DNA from: Nocardia macrotermitis | Lineage (GTDB): Bacteria > Actinomycetota > Actinomycetes > Mycobacteriales > Mycobacteriaceae | DNA: 64,000 nt | Assembly (NCBI RefSeq): GCF_009604405.1 | Contig: NZ_WEGK01000006.1 | Coordinates: 248,001 to 312,000, forward strand | Direction: 5' to 3' | Part shown: piece by piece, positions 1 through 7,973 of the stretch | Numbering within the stretch: the first letter of the stretch is position 1 | How the letters are laid out: each line of letters begins with the position of its first letter | Notes under the pieces: model-generated | Told to the model about the DNA's origin: nothing | Seen by the model: only the letters and a program-made list of their open reading frames with translations | Databases searched by the model: none | Position numbers and translations under genes: made by a program

Positions 1-1
1 T

Positions 2-844
2 GCCGATGTTCCGGACGAACTCGACGAGCTGGTCATGGAGCTTCTGGCAAAGGAGCCCGAACAACGTCCGGTTGACGCCGCCACCGTGTACGAACGGTTG
101 TTTCCGCTGTTGCCTCCGCCCGGCAGCCCGATGCCGCCGAGCGACGGATATCTACCGGAACGCCCCGACCCCACACGGATTTTCCGACAGCCGAACGCCC
201 CACTGCGACCAGACCGCGTGACGCCCGCCGTTCGATTCCCCGGCGCGACACCCGCAACGGTGCCGATCGACGCCGCAGTGCTCAACGAGCGAATCGAGCA
301 GCTCCAGAAGGAGTACCTCGAACTCATCGACCAAGGCCGCTGCGTGCAGGCGGCGGACCGTCTGAGCAGCGTCATCGAAGCCGCAGTGCAGGTGCATGGC
401 GTCGATAGCCGACCGGTGCTCGACCTCCGATTCGATGTCGCTCTCGCGAATCTGGCCGGCGGCGAATTCCGCAAAGCCCAACCGGAATTCGATGCGCTGG
501 CCCCGGCGTTCGCCAAACTGTCCGGATTCTCCGACGAATCGGCACTGCAATGTCGGCGGCACGCAGCCGAATGCCGATTCGAACTCGGCGCGGGGACCGA
601 GGCATTGTCCGGGATGCAGGCCGTACTCACCGACGTGCGGGCTGTTCACAGTGACGGCAGCATGCTGGTTCTCGAAATCCGCCAGGCGCTCGGCACCCTC
701 TTGGCCGCCATGGGCCGGAGCGCCGAGGCTCGCACAACCTTGAACGACCTGTACAGCGACCTGGTAATGCTTCGCAGCACCGACGATGACCTGACTGCAG
801 AAGTGGCGGATGCGCTGGAGCGCCTCCCGGTAGAGGAAGCTTAG
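2..844 (+). CDS. Serine/threonine protein kinase, C-terminal part (5' end outside window)
   Basis: The reading frame is open from base 2, so the start codon and most of the kinase domain lie to the left. The first residues end in an E-Q-R-P motif that fits subdomain XI of Hanks-type kinases (the conserved C-lobe Arg). A Pro-rich linker of about 60 residues follows, then about 180 helical residues with a TPR-like spacing: alternating short helices, an A-x-x-L pattern, and phrases such as GEFRKAQPEFDAL and MGRSAEARTTL. This resembles actinobacterial kinases that carry a C-terminal TPR tail. It ends 89 bases before the AIPR gene on the same strand, so the two may act together, though a small hairpin separates them. 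Substrate unknown. The kinase assignment rests on the short C-lobe fragment and the linker architecture. Confidence 0.7.
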   Translation, partial: ADVPDELDELVMELLAKEPEQRPVDAATVYERLFPLLPPPGSPMPPSDGYLPERPDPTRIFRQPNAPLRPDRVTPAVRFPGATPATVPIDAAVLNERIEQLQKEYLELIDQGRCVQAADRLSSVIEAAVQVHGVDSRPVLDLRFDVALANLAGGEFRKAQPEFDALAPAFAKLSGFSDESALQCRRHAAECRFELGAGTEALSGMQAVLTDVRAVHSDGSMLVLEIRQALGTLLAAMGRSAEARTTLNDLYSDLVMLRSTDDDLTAEVADALERLPVEEA

Positions 845-851
845 ATTGGCA

Positions 852-880
852 GTGACGAACGCCCAAGGCGCGCTCGTCAC
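852..880 (+). terminator. Weak hairpin after the kinase gene
   Basis: GTGACGA (852-858) pairs with TCGTCAC (874-880), starting 8 bases after the kinase stop codon. There is no T-run after it, so it may only attenuate transcription into the AIPR gene. Confidence 0.35.
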
Positions 881-933
881 GCGGGATATCATTCGGGTAA
901 CGGCCAGACCAGGACGACCGCACGAGGGGGATC

Positions 934-3522
934 GTGACCACCGCACCGCCGCAGGTAGATCATGTACGGAAAGCCATCCATCGTGAGTCCGATGGCCTCG
1001 TCGACATGTCGGACGTTGAGACCAAAGACCCGCAGGTCGCCGAGCAGTGTTTCGTCTCCCGCGGTCTCGCGGCGCTGGCGGCTCGGATCCTCGTCGGGTG
1101 CGACGCCGCCACCGCAGCCTCCTATGTCATCGACGGCCGCGGAGACCACGGCATCGACGCCATCGCATTCGCCGATGGAACCCCGGACCTATACCTGATC
1201 CAGGCGAAGTGGAGCGACAGGGGAACCGCGGGCATCAAGGCCGCGCATGTTCGAGACCTCGTCGACGGTTTCCGGAAGATCGAGGACCAGAGTTTTACAC
1301 GCTTCAACACCCGGTTCCACGCCATGTCGGGTCGAGTGAAATCGCTGATCCAGAACCCGAAGGTTCAGGTTACCCTGGTTCTTGCGGTAATGGGCGACGG
1401 CTATGTTCACCCGGATGTTCAAGCCGAATTCGATGAGGCGGCTGATCATTTCAACAGTCATGGTCGGTTTGTCCATAAACGGGTCATATCGGCGTCGGAA
1501 TTCTGGGAGTTCGTCCGTGCCGACATGAGCCCCAGCCCTGTCCAGCTGGTATTGCCGATGTCCCGCTGGCTACCCTGGAATGGGCTCCCGGACTCCTATT
1601 TTGGCATCGTCTCGGTGGACTGCCTGGCAAAATGGTACGAGGAGTACGGAAATCGGTTGTTCGAGTCCAACGTCCGGAAGGCGCTCGGGCTGACCTCCGT
1701 CAATCAAGGCATGATCGAGACGCTGACCCAGGACCCGGAAAGCTTCTGGGCCAAGAACAACGGAATCACTATCCTGTGCTCGGACGCCGTACGGACCAGG
1801 CATTACGGAAGTCGCCTCCGTAATGACGAGCCTCTCGAACTGACGTTATCGGACGCGGCGGTCGTCAACGGCGCCCAAACTGTTCAGGCTGCCCATCGCG
1901 CCGCGCAGGAGAATTCTGAGCAGGTGGCTGAGGCCGATGTGATGGTCCGAGTCATCACGGTGCCGGCCGATATGAAGGATCTCGGCAAGACGATCACCCA
2001 GAGTACGAACACTCAGAATCATATCGAGCCACGAGACTTTATTGCCCTTGACGATACACAGGCGCGGATCAGGGACGACTTCATGCTGAGTCTTGATCTC
2101 ATCTACGTCTACCACCGCGGCGAGCCCGATCCACCCCGTGACTCCGGATGCTCGGTCGTCGAAGCCGCGACCGCGCTCGCCTGTGCCCACCCCAATCCGG
2201 CGATTGCCATCCGCACGAAGATCAGCCAGGACACGCTGTGGGAGCAGGGGAAAGGCGGTACCTATCCGCTGCTGTTCGGCAATCAGCCTCCGGCGGTTGA
2301 GATTTGGCGCTGCGTGCAGCTGCATCGGCGCATCCGCGATCGGCTCGCCGCCGAAACCAAACGGTTGCGCGAGCGCGAACTGGCAGTCGCTGAATACAGC
2401 GACCTGCTCGTGGCGCACATGGGTTTCCGTCTTGTCGAATCGGATGAGCTGGAAAATCCCGAAAGTGATTGGGATCAGGTGCTGGATCGGGTCGGCGCCC
2501 AGGTCGGGGCCCTCCTGAAGTGGCTGATCGTTGAGAATGACCGGGAGCTCGGCTCCAAGTCGTTCGTTTCGAAGACGTTCACTGACGAGGAGAAATGCCG
2601 ACTCCTGGCTGGCCAGGTGTTGATACATGTGCGCGATCAGGACGAGGTCCCCAAGCTGTCGTCCGAATTTATGACACTGAGGAAGGTCTCGAAGTCTCGG
2701 GCCAAGAGTGCCGTTTCGGTTATTCTTGACGCAAATTACCTCAAGTCGGGCACTCCGTTGCATTACCGTCCGCTGAATCCGCGCGAAGATGCCGCTATAT
2801 CCGAATGGATACAACAGGATCCGCGCCGGGGTCGTGCGAGCTGGGTAATCGACCGCAGTAAGCCGGTGCTGTGGGAAGCCGACGGGAAAAGATACTCGCC
2901 CACCGGGCTTATCATGCACATGTGGAGCCTCGCCGGATGGAACGAGGCCCCGGTCGCGGTGCAGGGGCCAAAGTGCTGGCTGGTGCCCGATCAGGGATCG
3001 TTGGCGAGTATTGCTGAGATTCTCCGTAGGCCGCAGGAGGAACTGTCGCCGCTGGACTCGGCCGACAGGATTACAGTTGTCGTCGGCAGGGATCAGATCG
3101 AATCAGGCGATGTCGAATCGATACTGAAAGTTCTCGAGCCACTGTTCGATTTACCTGACCACGCCAGGAAGGCCATGGGCATCCTTGAGCTACTCATCGA
3201 AGGCTACAACGACACTTCAGTTGAGCTTTCCGAAATGGAACCGGTTCGCGCGTACATCCAGGGTCTCGATGCCCGGTTCCCGTATTGGCTGTACTTCTCG
3301 AACCTGGACAGCTCATCATTGGAAATGATCGCCTTGTGTTTCCTGCCGCCATTCCTCGCCGACGAGGCGAAGAAGGCAGAGTTCGGACCGCGGCTCGGAG
3401 ACTTTCTCACCAACCGTTGGATTCCTGCGCTCAACTATATGGCGCAGTTCGCTGGCTTGACGCCCGGTGAGCTGAAGGAACGGTCCGACGCCGCGATCGG
3501 ATACTTCGGCGACCGAAGGTGA
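934..3522 (+). CDS. AIPR-family protein with N-terminal Mrr-like nuclease motif (probable phage defence)
   Basis: This 862-residue protein shows the hallmarks of the AIPR (abortive infection phage resistance) family: KNNGITILC near residue 274, VVNGAQTVQA near 310, and a T-Q-N-x-I-x-P-R-D-F-x-A-L-D stretch near 358-372. The N-terminus has a restriction-like core, GDHGID (D75) followed by LIQAKW (Q90-x-K92), typical of Mrr/PD-(D/E)xK nucleases. Residues after about 600 are unlike the core family and may sense or bind a partner. The GTG start at 934 follows a purine-rich GAGGGGGAT. Codon use is visibly more AT-rich than in the housekeeping genes to the right, consistent with transfer. Family members act in phage resistance, probably as nucleases that abort infection; the link to the upstream kinase is inferred. 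No obvious companion follows it. Confidence 0.82.
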   Translation: MTTAPPQVDHVRKAIHRESDGLVDMSDVETKDPQVAEQCFVSRGLAALAARILVGCDAATAASYVIDGRGDHGIDAIAFADGTPDLYLIQAKWSDRGTAGIKAAHVRDLVDGFRKIEDQSFTRFNTRFHAMSGRVKSLIQNPKVQVTLVLAVMGDGYVHPDVQAEFDEAADHFNSHGRFVHKRVISASEFWEFVRADMSPSPVQLVLPMSRWLPWNGLPDSYFGIVSVDCLAKWYEEYGNRLFESNVRKALGLTSVNQGMIETLTQDPESFWAKNNGITILCSDAVRTRHYGSRLRNDEPLELTLSDAAVVNGAQTVQAAHRAAQENSEQVAEADVMVRVITVPADMKDLGKTITQSTNTQNHIEPRDFIALDDTQARIRDDFMLSLDLIYVYHRGEPDPPRDSGCSVVEAATALACAHPNPAIAIRTKISQDTLWEQGKGGTYPLLFGNQPPAVEIWRCVQLHRRIRDRLAAETKRLRERELAVAEYSDLLVAHMGFRLVESDELENPESDWDQVLDRVGAQVGALLKWLIVENDRELGSKSFVSKTFTDEEKCRLLAGQVLIHVRDQDEVPKLSSEFMTLRKVSKSRAKSAVSVILDANYLKSGTPLHYRPLNPREDAAISEWIQQDPRRGRASWVIDRSKPVLWEADGKRYSPTGLIMHMWSLAGWNEAPVAVQGPKCWLVPDQGSLASIAEILRRPQEELSPLDSADRITVVVGRDQIESGDVESILKVLEPLFDLPDHARKAMGILELLIEGYNDTSVELSEMEPVRAYIQGLDARFPYWLYFSNLDSSSLEMIALCFLPPFLADEAKKAEFGPRLGDFLTNRWIPALNYMAQFAGLTPGELKERSDAAIGYFGDRR

Positions 3523-3679
3523 ACGGCAACCTACGGTCTCTTGGTGGCCTATGAGATCCAACCGGTTGTCGTGCTGCGGCCAGAAGTTGCCGACGTTGGC
3601 CGCGGACACGTGGAGGTGATCCAGTTGCGGAAGATCCGGACGTTCTGGTTGGCCGCGTATAAGAGATAATGAAATGGCG

Positions 3680-3705
3680 CACATATGTGATGTAATTCAT
3701 ATGTG
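3680..3705. repeat. Inverted repeat CACATATG / CATATGTG
   Basis: Eight-base arms at 3680-3687 and 3698-3705 have a 10-base spacer. The left arm is also part of a 10-base palindrome, CACATATGTG. Its role is unknown: an operator, or part of a terminator for the AIPR transcript. Confidence 0.4.
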
Positions 3706-3837
3706 GGTCATGACGAAATGAGGGCGTTGATCGAGGACTTGGTAGCCAAGGTAACGACTACCGCCGTCGACCGACTGGTTCCGGTATTTCGTATCTGGCT
3801 GGACGATGGCACAGGCGACAGGAAACCTTCTGGTCCC

Positions 3838-3874
3838 GGTATGCAAACCACCCTTGGGGGGCGGTTTGCATACC
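3838..3874 (-). terminator. Hairpin directly downstream of tRNA-His
   Basis: GGTATGCAAACC (3838-3849) pairs perfectly with GGTTTGCATACC (3863-3874); the C/G-rich centre can extend the stem. It begins 8 bases beyond the tRNA CCA end on the minus strand, as expected of a tRNA terminator. No T-run follows. It could instead be a recombination-associated repeat at a tRNA attachment site. Confidence 0.5.
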
Positions 3875-3882
3875 GACACGCT

Positions 3883-3959
3883 TGGGGTGGCTGACGGGAC
3901 TCGAACCCGCGACACCCAGGATCACAACCTGGTGCTCTACCAGCTGAACTACAGCCACC
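3883..3959 (-). tRNA. tRNA-His (GTG anticodon), CCA encoded
   Basis: Read on the minus strand, the acceptor stem GTGGCTG/CAGCCAC carries the extra G(-1) opposite C73 that is specific to tRNA-His. The anticodon arm CCAGG-TTGTGAT-CCTGG gives anticodon GTG, and the T-loop GGTTCGAGTCC is canonical. The 3' CCA is genomically encoded at 3885-3883. The gene sits just upstream of orn-side DNA, as in mycobacteria. Confidence 0.96.
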
Positions 3960-4023
3960 ATGCCGGTAACAACCGGCGCGGTAGATACTAACGCGTACCG
4001 GGGTTCGGGACCTAATCGGTGGG

Positions 4024-4641
4024 TTACGCTGGGCTTTTGCCGGGGGTGCCGAGTTGGGCGGCGATGGTGGCGATCTCGGCGGTGGAGGGGCCGGGGGCGG
4101 GGACGAAGGCGGTGCGGCGGTAGTACTCGAGTTCGCGGATGGATTCCTTGATGTCGGCCAGGGCGCGGTGGGCCAGGCCCTTCTCGGGCTGGCCGAAGTA
4201 GATGCGCGGGTACCAGCGGCGGCACAGTTCCTTGATCGAGCTGACGTCGATCATGCGGTAGTGCAGGTGTTCGTCCAGGGCGGGCATGTCGCGGGCCAGG
4301 AAACCGCGGTCGGTGGCGATGGAGTTGCCCGCCAGCGGGACCGTGCCGGGGGTCGGCGCGAACTCCTTGATGTAGTCCATGACCCGCTGTTCGGCCTCGG
4401 CCATGGTGACCGTGGAATTGCGCACCTCCTCGGTGAGTCCGGAACGCGCGTGCATCTCCTGGACGACCGGGGGCATCGCGGCCAGCGCCTCGTCGTCGGC
4501 GTGGATGACGATGTCCACACCCTCACCGAGGACGTTGAGATCGCTGTCGGTGACCAGCGCGGCCACCTCGATCAGCTTGTCGCTGTCCAGCCGCAGGCCG
4601 GTCATCTCACAATCCATCCACACCACAAGTTTCTCGGACAC
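4024..4641 (-). CDS. orn: Oligoribonuclease
   Basis: This DEDDh 3'-to-5' exoribonuclease degrades 2-5-mer RNAs, the last step of mRNA turnover, and also linear c-di-GMP/pGpG-type dinucleotides. The sequence shows the ExoI motif WMDCEMTGL (D and E ligands), NSIATDRGFLARDMP, and HRALADIKESIRELEYYRR with the catalytic His/Asp. At 205 residues it has the normal family length, and it is very close to mycobacterial Orn by eye. The GTG at 4641 is the first start compatible with the family N-terminus. No Shine-Dalgarno is present, but TAATGT lies about 7 bases upstream, so a leaderless mRNA is likely. It lies 64 bases from tRNA-His, an adjacency conserved in mycobacteria. Confidence 0.95.
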   Translation of the reverse strand: MSEKLVVWMDCEMTGLRLDSDKLIEVAALVTDSDLNVLGEGVDIVIHADDEALAAMPPVVQEMHARSGLTEEVRNSTVTMAEAEQRVMDYIKEFAPTPGTVPLAGNSIATDRGFLARDMPALDEHLHYRMIDVSSIKELCRRWYPRIYFGQPEKGLAHRALADIKESIRELEYYRRTAFVPAPGPSTAEIATIAAQLGTPGKSPA

Positions 4642-4812
4642 CTGGGCAACATTAGCCCCGCGACCGGCCGACGGGGCCCCGGCCGGGCCGCGGGCAACCG
4701 AATCGGCAGCATCGTCCACCGTCCGAACGAGGTAGTGCGTGCGATGCGACGGTGCGCGGTGCGGCCCACGACCGGTGCCGCGACGACCGGGCCGAGAGTC
4801 GTACGGAACCCG

Positions 4813-6156
4813 CTACCCGAGATCCCGGGCGAGCAGATCCGCCGGAGTCTCGCGGCGGATCCGCTCGTGGCAGCGGCCGTTGCGGACCGAGATGATCGGC
4901 GGGCGGCCGACGCCGTTGTAGGTCGAGGCCAGGCTGTGGTGGTAGGCGCCGGTGCAGGGGACCGCCAGCACCTCGCCGGGGCGCAGATCGGCGGGCAGGC
5001 GGACGTCGGCGGCGAGGATATCGCCTGCCTCGCAATACCTTCCGGCCACGGTCGCGGTCAGATGCGGGCCGGTGGGGTGGCGATTGGCGACGACGGCGTC
5101 GTAGCGGGCGCCGTAGAGGGCCACGCGCGGATTGTCGTTCATACCGCCGTCGGCGATGACGAAGGTGCGACCGCCCTCGACGTGTTTGATCGCCATCACC
5201 CGATACAGCGTCACCCCGGCGTGCGCGACGATGGCACGGCCCGGTTCGAGCGAAATCCGCAGGCGCGGAAAGTGATTCAGCGCGCAGGCCGCGTCCAGGG
5301 CGTCCTCGAGGATGTCGGCGAGTTCGGGCAGATTCATCTCCGCGTCACCGCAGCGGTAGGCGACCGCGTGACCGCCGCCGAGATCGAGCTGCGGCAGTGT
5401 GCGGCCGTATTCGGTTCGGATACGGGACATTTCGGCGATCAGGCGACGCACCGCCTCACCGTAGAAGTCCGGATCGTGGATCTGCGAGCCGAGATGGCAG
5501 TGCAGGCCGACCAGGTCGAGCATGGGCTGCCGCATGACGCGATCGATCGCGTCGAGCGCGGCGGCGCTGCCGAGCGGGAAGCCGAACTTCTGGTCCGCCA
5601 CACCGGTTTTCACCGCCGGATGGCCGTGCACATCGATATCGGGGGACAGCCGCAACAGCACCTGCTGCGGCCGGGTGGCGACCGCGGCCAGCAGGGTGAT
5701 CTCGGTGAGCGAGTCGATCACGATCCGGCCCACCCCCGCATGCACCGCGGCTTCCAGCTCCGCGAACGGTTTTCCACTGCCGTGCAGGACGATTCGCGCC
5801 GGATCCACGCCCGCGGCCAGGGCGACGACGAGTTCCCCGGCCGAGCAGACGTCGACCGACAGCCCCTCCTCGGCCACCCACCCGGCCACCGACTTGGTCA
5901 GCAGAGCCTTTGCCGCATAGACGATTTCGGCATCCGGGAAGTACTTGCGGTACGCCCGGCAGCGTCGCCGCACCTCGGACTCGTCCAGGACGTACACCGG
6001 GGTGCCGTACTGATCGGCGATATCGGCCAGTGCCACCCCGCCGACGGTGATCCGGCCCAGATCGTCGTAGTGCGTCTCGCACGGCCAGAGGGTGGCGTCC
6101 AAACGCGGGGACGGCATTCCCGACCGCAGCGACGGGAAGATCTCGAGCAGCGTCAC
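4813..6156 (-). CDS. Diaminopimelate decarboxylase-like PLP enzyme
   Basis: This 447-residue fold-type III (alanine racemase-like barrel plus C-terminal beta domain) decarboxylase matches the LysA family. PLP would bind K of YAAKALL near residue 83. The glycine loop is seen as LDLGGGHAVAY and EPGRAIVAHAG. The C-terminal CEAGD and GAYHHSLASTYNG match the substrate-contact motifs of LysA. LysA converts meso-diaminopimelate to lysine in the cytosol. The gene is not next to thrA/hom or argS, where the housekeeping lysA of actinobacteria usually lies, so this is probably a second paralogue, possibly acting on another D-amino acid or in a specialised pathway. The GTG start has AGGAGAAG just upstream. 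Its position between orn and cmrA departs from the mycobacterial order as I recall it. Confidence 0.82.
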   Translation of the reverse strand: MTLLEIFPSLRSGMPSPRLDATLWPCETHYDDLGRITVGGVALADIADQYGTPVYVLDESEVRRRCRAYRKYFPDAEIVYAAKALLTKSVAGWVAEEGLSVDVCSAGELVVALAAGVDPARIVLHGSGKPFAELEAAVHAGVGRIVIDSLTEITLLAAVATRPQQVLLRLSPDIDVHGHPAVKTGVADQKFGFPLGSAAALDAIDRVMRQPMLDLVGLHCHLGSQIHDPDFYGEAVRRLIAEMSRIRTEYGRTLPQLDLGGGHAVAYRCGDAEMNLPELADILEDALDAACALNHFPRLRISLEPGRAIVAHAGVTLYRVMAIKHVEGGRTFVIADGGMNDNPRVALYGARYDAVVANRHPTGPHLTATVAGRYCEAGDILAADVRLPADLRPGEVLAVPCTGAYHHSLASTYNGVGRPPIISVRNGRCHERIRRETPADLLARDLG

Positions 6157-6476
6157 GGCTTCTCCTGTGTGTTCCCCGCTTTCTCCTGTGGTGCGGGGCC
6201 ACTGTCAGGATTACGCCGCCCACCCCCGGCCGAAGCGGTCGATTACGCGTCCTTGACCAGCTCCCGAGCGATCTTGACGCGCTCCTGACACCACTGTGAT
6301 CCGGCCGATCCGGCAGCTGGGAGATGCGGGTACGGCCGACGCCGGGCACCTCTGCCCGACGCACCGGTATTCCCGCGAATCATGTTGCAGCGCGGTGTAC
6401 TTCGGAGTTCGAATGCGCGCTGCAAAACCGTCTCGCGATGCCCACCCTGCTCGGAGATGGGCACCGAGGGGCGGTA
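6157..6476. other. Intergenic region without recognisable gene
   Basis: These 320 bases separate the LysA-like gene and cmrA. A 73-codon minus-strand frame (6243-6464) exists but has no good ribosome site or recognisable similarity. The lower GC near 6360-6430 suggests promoter or decayed sequence. Confidence 0.4.
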
Positions 6477-7271
6477 TTACCCGCCGAGTTTCTTGTAGAA
6501 CGCACCCACGATCGGCGCGGTCAGCGCGCGCGGCGAGTACTGCCCCGCGACGCTCATTCCCTTGCTGATCAGCCCCGGGACGACGCGCATCTTGTTGCGC
6601 TCGAGGGCGTCGATGGAGAGCTTGGCGGTGTAGGCGGCGGTGACCCAGATGAATTCGGGGACCTTGCTGCCGACCTCGTCCTGGTCCGGGTTGTCGGTGC
6701 GGACCGGGCCGGGGGCCAGCAGCGTGACGTTGATGCCGCTGCCGGTCAGTTCGCCGCGCAGGGATTCGGAGAAGCTGTTGGTGAACGCCTTGCTGGCCGC
6801 GTAGGTGGCGTTGTTCGGGATCGGCATGTTCCCGGCGGCGGAGCCGGTGATCAGGATGCCGCCGCCGCGCCGGGACAGCATGCCGGGCAGCACCGCGAGG
6901 GTCAGATCGTGCACGGCGACGGCGTTGAGCTCCATCACCGCACGTTCGAAGTCCAGATCCAGCTCGGCGACCGGGCCGAAGGTGGCGACCCCGGCGTTGT
7001 TGCACAGGATCGCGATATCGCGGGAGGCGAGTTCGGCCGCGAGCGGCGCGCGCTGGTCGCGGTCGGACAGATCCACCGCGCGCACCTCGGCGGTGACGCC
7101 GTATCGGTCGGTCAGCCGCTGGGACAACTCGGCGAGCAGGTCGCCGCGGCGGGCGATCAGGATCACCGAATAACCGCGGCGGGCCAGTTCCTCGGCCAGC
7201 GCGGTGCCGATCCCCGAGGAGGCTCCGGTGACGACGGCACGATTTTCTGAGGTGGGTGCGGGAAGACTCAC
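6477..7271 (-). CDS. cmrA: SDR-family mycolate reductase
   Basis: This 264-residue short-chain dehydrogenase reduces the 3-oxo mycolic intermediate formed by Pks13, completing mature mycolates at the cytoplasmic face. The Rossmann motif VTGASSGIG is near residue 14, the catalytic Ser is in ILITGSAAG and the Tyr/Lys in NATYAASKAF. The C-terminus (ALERNKMRVVPG, ending GAFYKKLGG) is nearly identical to mycobacterial CmrA (Rv2509), and the orn neighbourhood matches as well. The GTG at 7271 gives the N-terminus VSLPAPTSENRAVVTG, which aligns with the family; longer in-frame starts do not. The gene is evidence that the host makes mycolic acids. The only plausible alternative is a generic SDR, which the whole-length match makes unlikely. 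Confidence 0.92.
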   Translation of the reverse strand: MSLPAPTSENRAVVTGASSGIGTALAEELARRGYSVILIARRGDLLAELSQRLTDRYGVTAEVRAVDLSDRDQRAPLAAELASRDIAILCNNAGVATFGPVAELDLDFERAVMELNAVAVHDLTLAVLPGMLSRRGGGILITGSAAGNMPIPNNATYAASKAFTNSFSESLRGELTGSGINVTLLAPGPVRTDNPDQDEVGSKVPEFIWVTAAYTAKLSIDALERNKMRVVPGLISKGMSVAGQYSPRALTAPIVGAFYKKLGG

Positions 7272-7382
7272 GCCGGGGAGCCTACCGGGCGGGCCGGGGT
7301 CGTCGACGGCGAGCACGCACCGGATTCCACGACATCGCATTGTGCGCGGGCACAGTGCGCCGGTGCGCGCTCGTCGCAGGGC

Positions 7383-7973
7383 TCAGCGCGCGGGCTCGTA
7401 GAACGCGATGCCCCAGTTCAGATGGCCGGACCACGCGCTCGCGATCCGGCCGCCCTGGACCGCGGGTTTCGGATCGCTGATCGGACCGTTCGCGGCCCGC
7501 ACGGCGGCCACGGTGGCATCGAGATCGCGTGTGCCGAAAGCGATTCCGGGAAGACTGGCGGGCTTGCCCGAGGCCACCACCTCGATGACGGCCCCACCCG
7601 AACGGAAGAACGCCATCTCGGGCCCGGAGGGTCCGCGCGGCCGGAAACGTCGGCGGGGTCCCTCACCCAGCACGGCGGTGAGCGCGGCGACGGCGTCGTC
7701 CAGATCGGGCACCCAGTACACGACGTGATCGATGAAGCCGACCGCGTTGGGATGCACTGTGTCACCGGGCAATTCGTCCCGATCCCCGGACAGCAGCTCC
7801 GGAATGCCGAGCAGTTCCGGATCGGCGATGGCGTCGTCGAAACCCCAGCTGGGCCGGGTATCGATCGTGCAGCTGATGCCACCGGCCAGGAAACCGCCGT
7901 CCGAGACCGTGAAACCCAGTGCGGTCCAAGCCTTCTCGTCACCAGGCAGGCCCAGGCGGGTGAGGATGCCCAT
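7383..7973 (-). CDS. VOC (glyoxalase/bleomycin-resistance) superfamily protein
   Basis: This 196-residue protein has two babab modules. The second has GFIDHVVYWVPDLDDAVAAL (metal-site His) and FFRSGGAVIEVV (Glu), followed by SLPGIAFGTRDLDATVAAV. It is probably a metal-dependent lyase, isomerase or dioxygenase-like enzyme of unknown substrate. The ATG at 7973 overlaps the fadH stop in TGATG, indicating translational coupling. It therefore probably acts with the FadH-type reductase in the same catabolic route, such as unsaturated acyl or enone compounds, under PadR control. Confidence 0.8.
   Translation of the reverse strand: MGILTRLGLPGDEKAWTALGFTVSDGGFLAGGISCTIDTRPSWGFDDAIADPELLGIPELLSGDRDELPGDTVHPNAVGFIDHVVYWVPDLDDAVAALTAVLGEGPRRRFRPRGPSGPEMAFFRSGGAVIEVVASGKPASLPGIAFGTRDLDATVAAVRAANGPISDPKPAVQGGRIASAWSGHLNWGIAFYEPAR

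Larger units (their letters stand above)
3523..3882. other. Intergenic region between AIPR gene and tRNA-His
   Basis: There is no convincing gene in this 360-base stretch. It is relatively AT-rich near 3660-3710. It holds two inverted repeats, annotated separately, and lies at the junction between the defence genes and the conserved tRNA-His/orn neighbourhood. Confidence 0.5.

Noticed and set aside
4054..6288. Very long plus-strand frame (744 codons) opposite orn and the LysA-like gene
   Set aside because: It is a GC-bias antisense shadow: composition is Gly/Arg/Asp-rich without family motifs, while the minus-strand genes carry clear catalytic signatures.
6243..6464. 73-codon minus-strand frame between LysA-like gene and cmrA
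   Set aside because: No Shine-Dalgarno, no hydrophobic or domain pattern, no recognisable similarity; kept only as part of the gap description.
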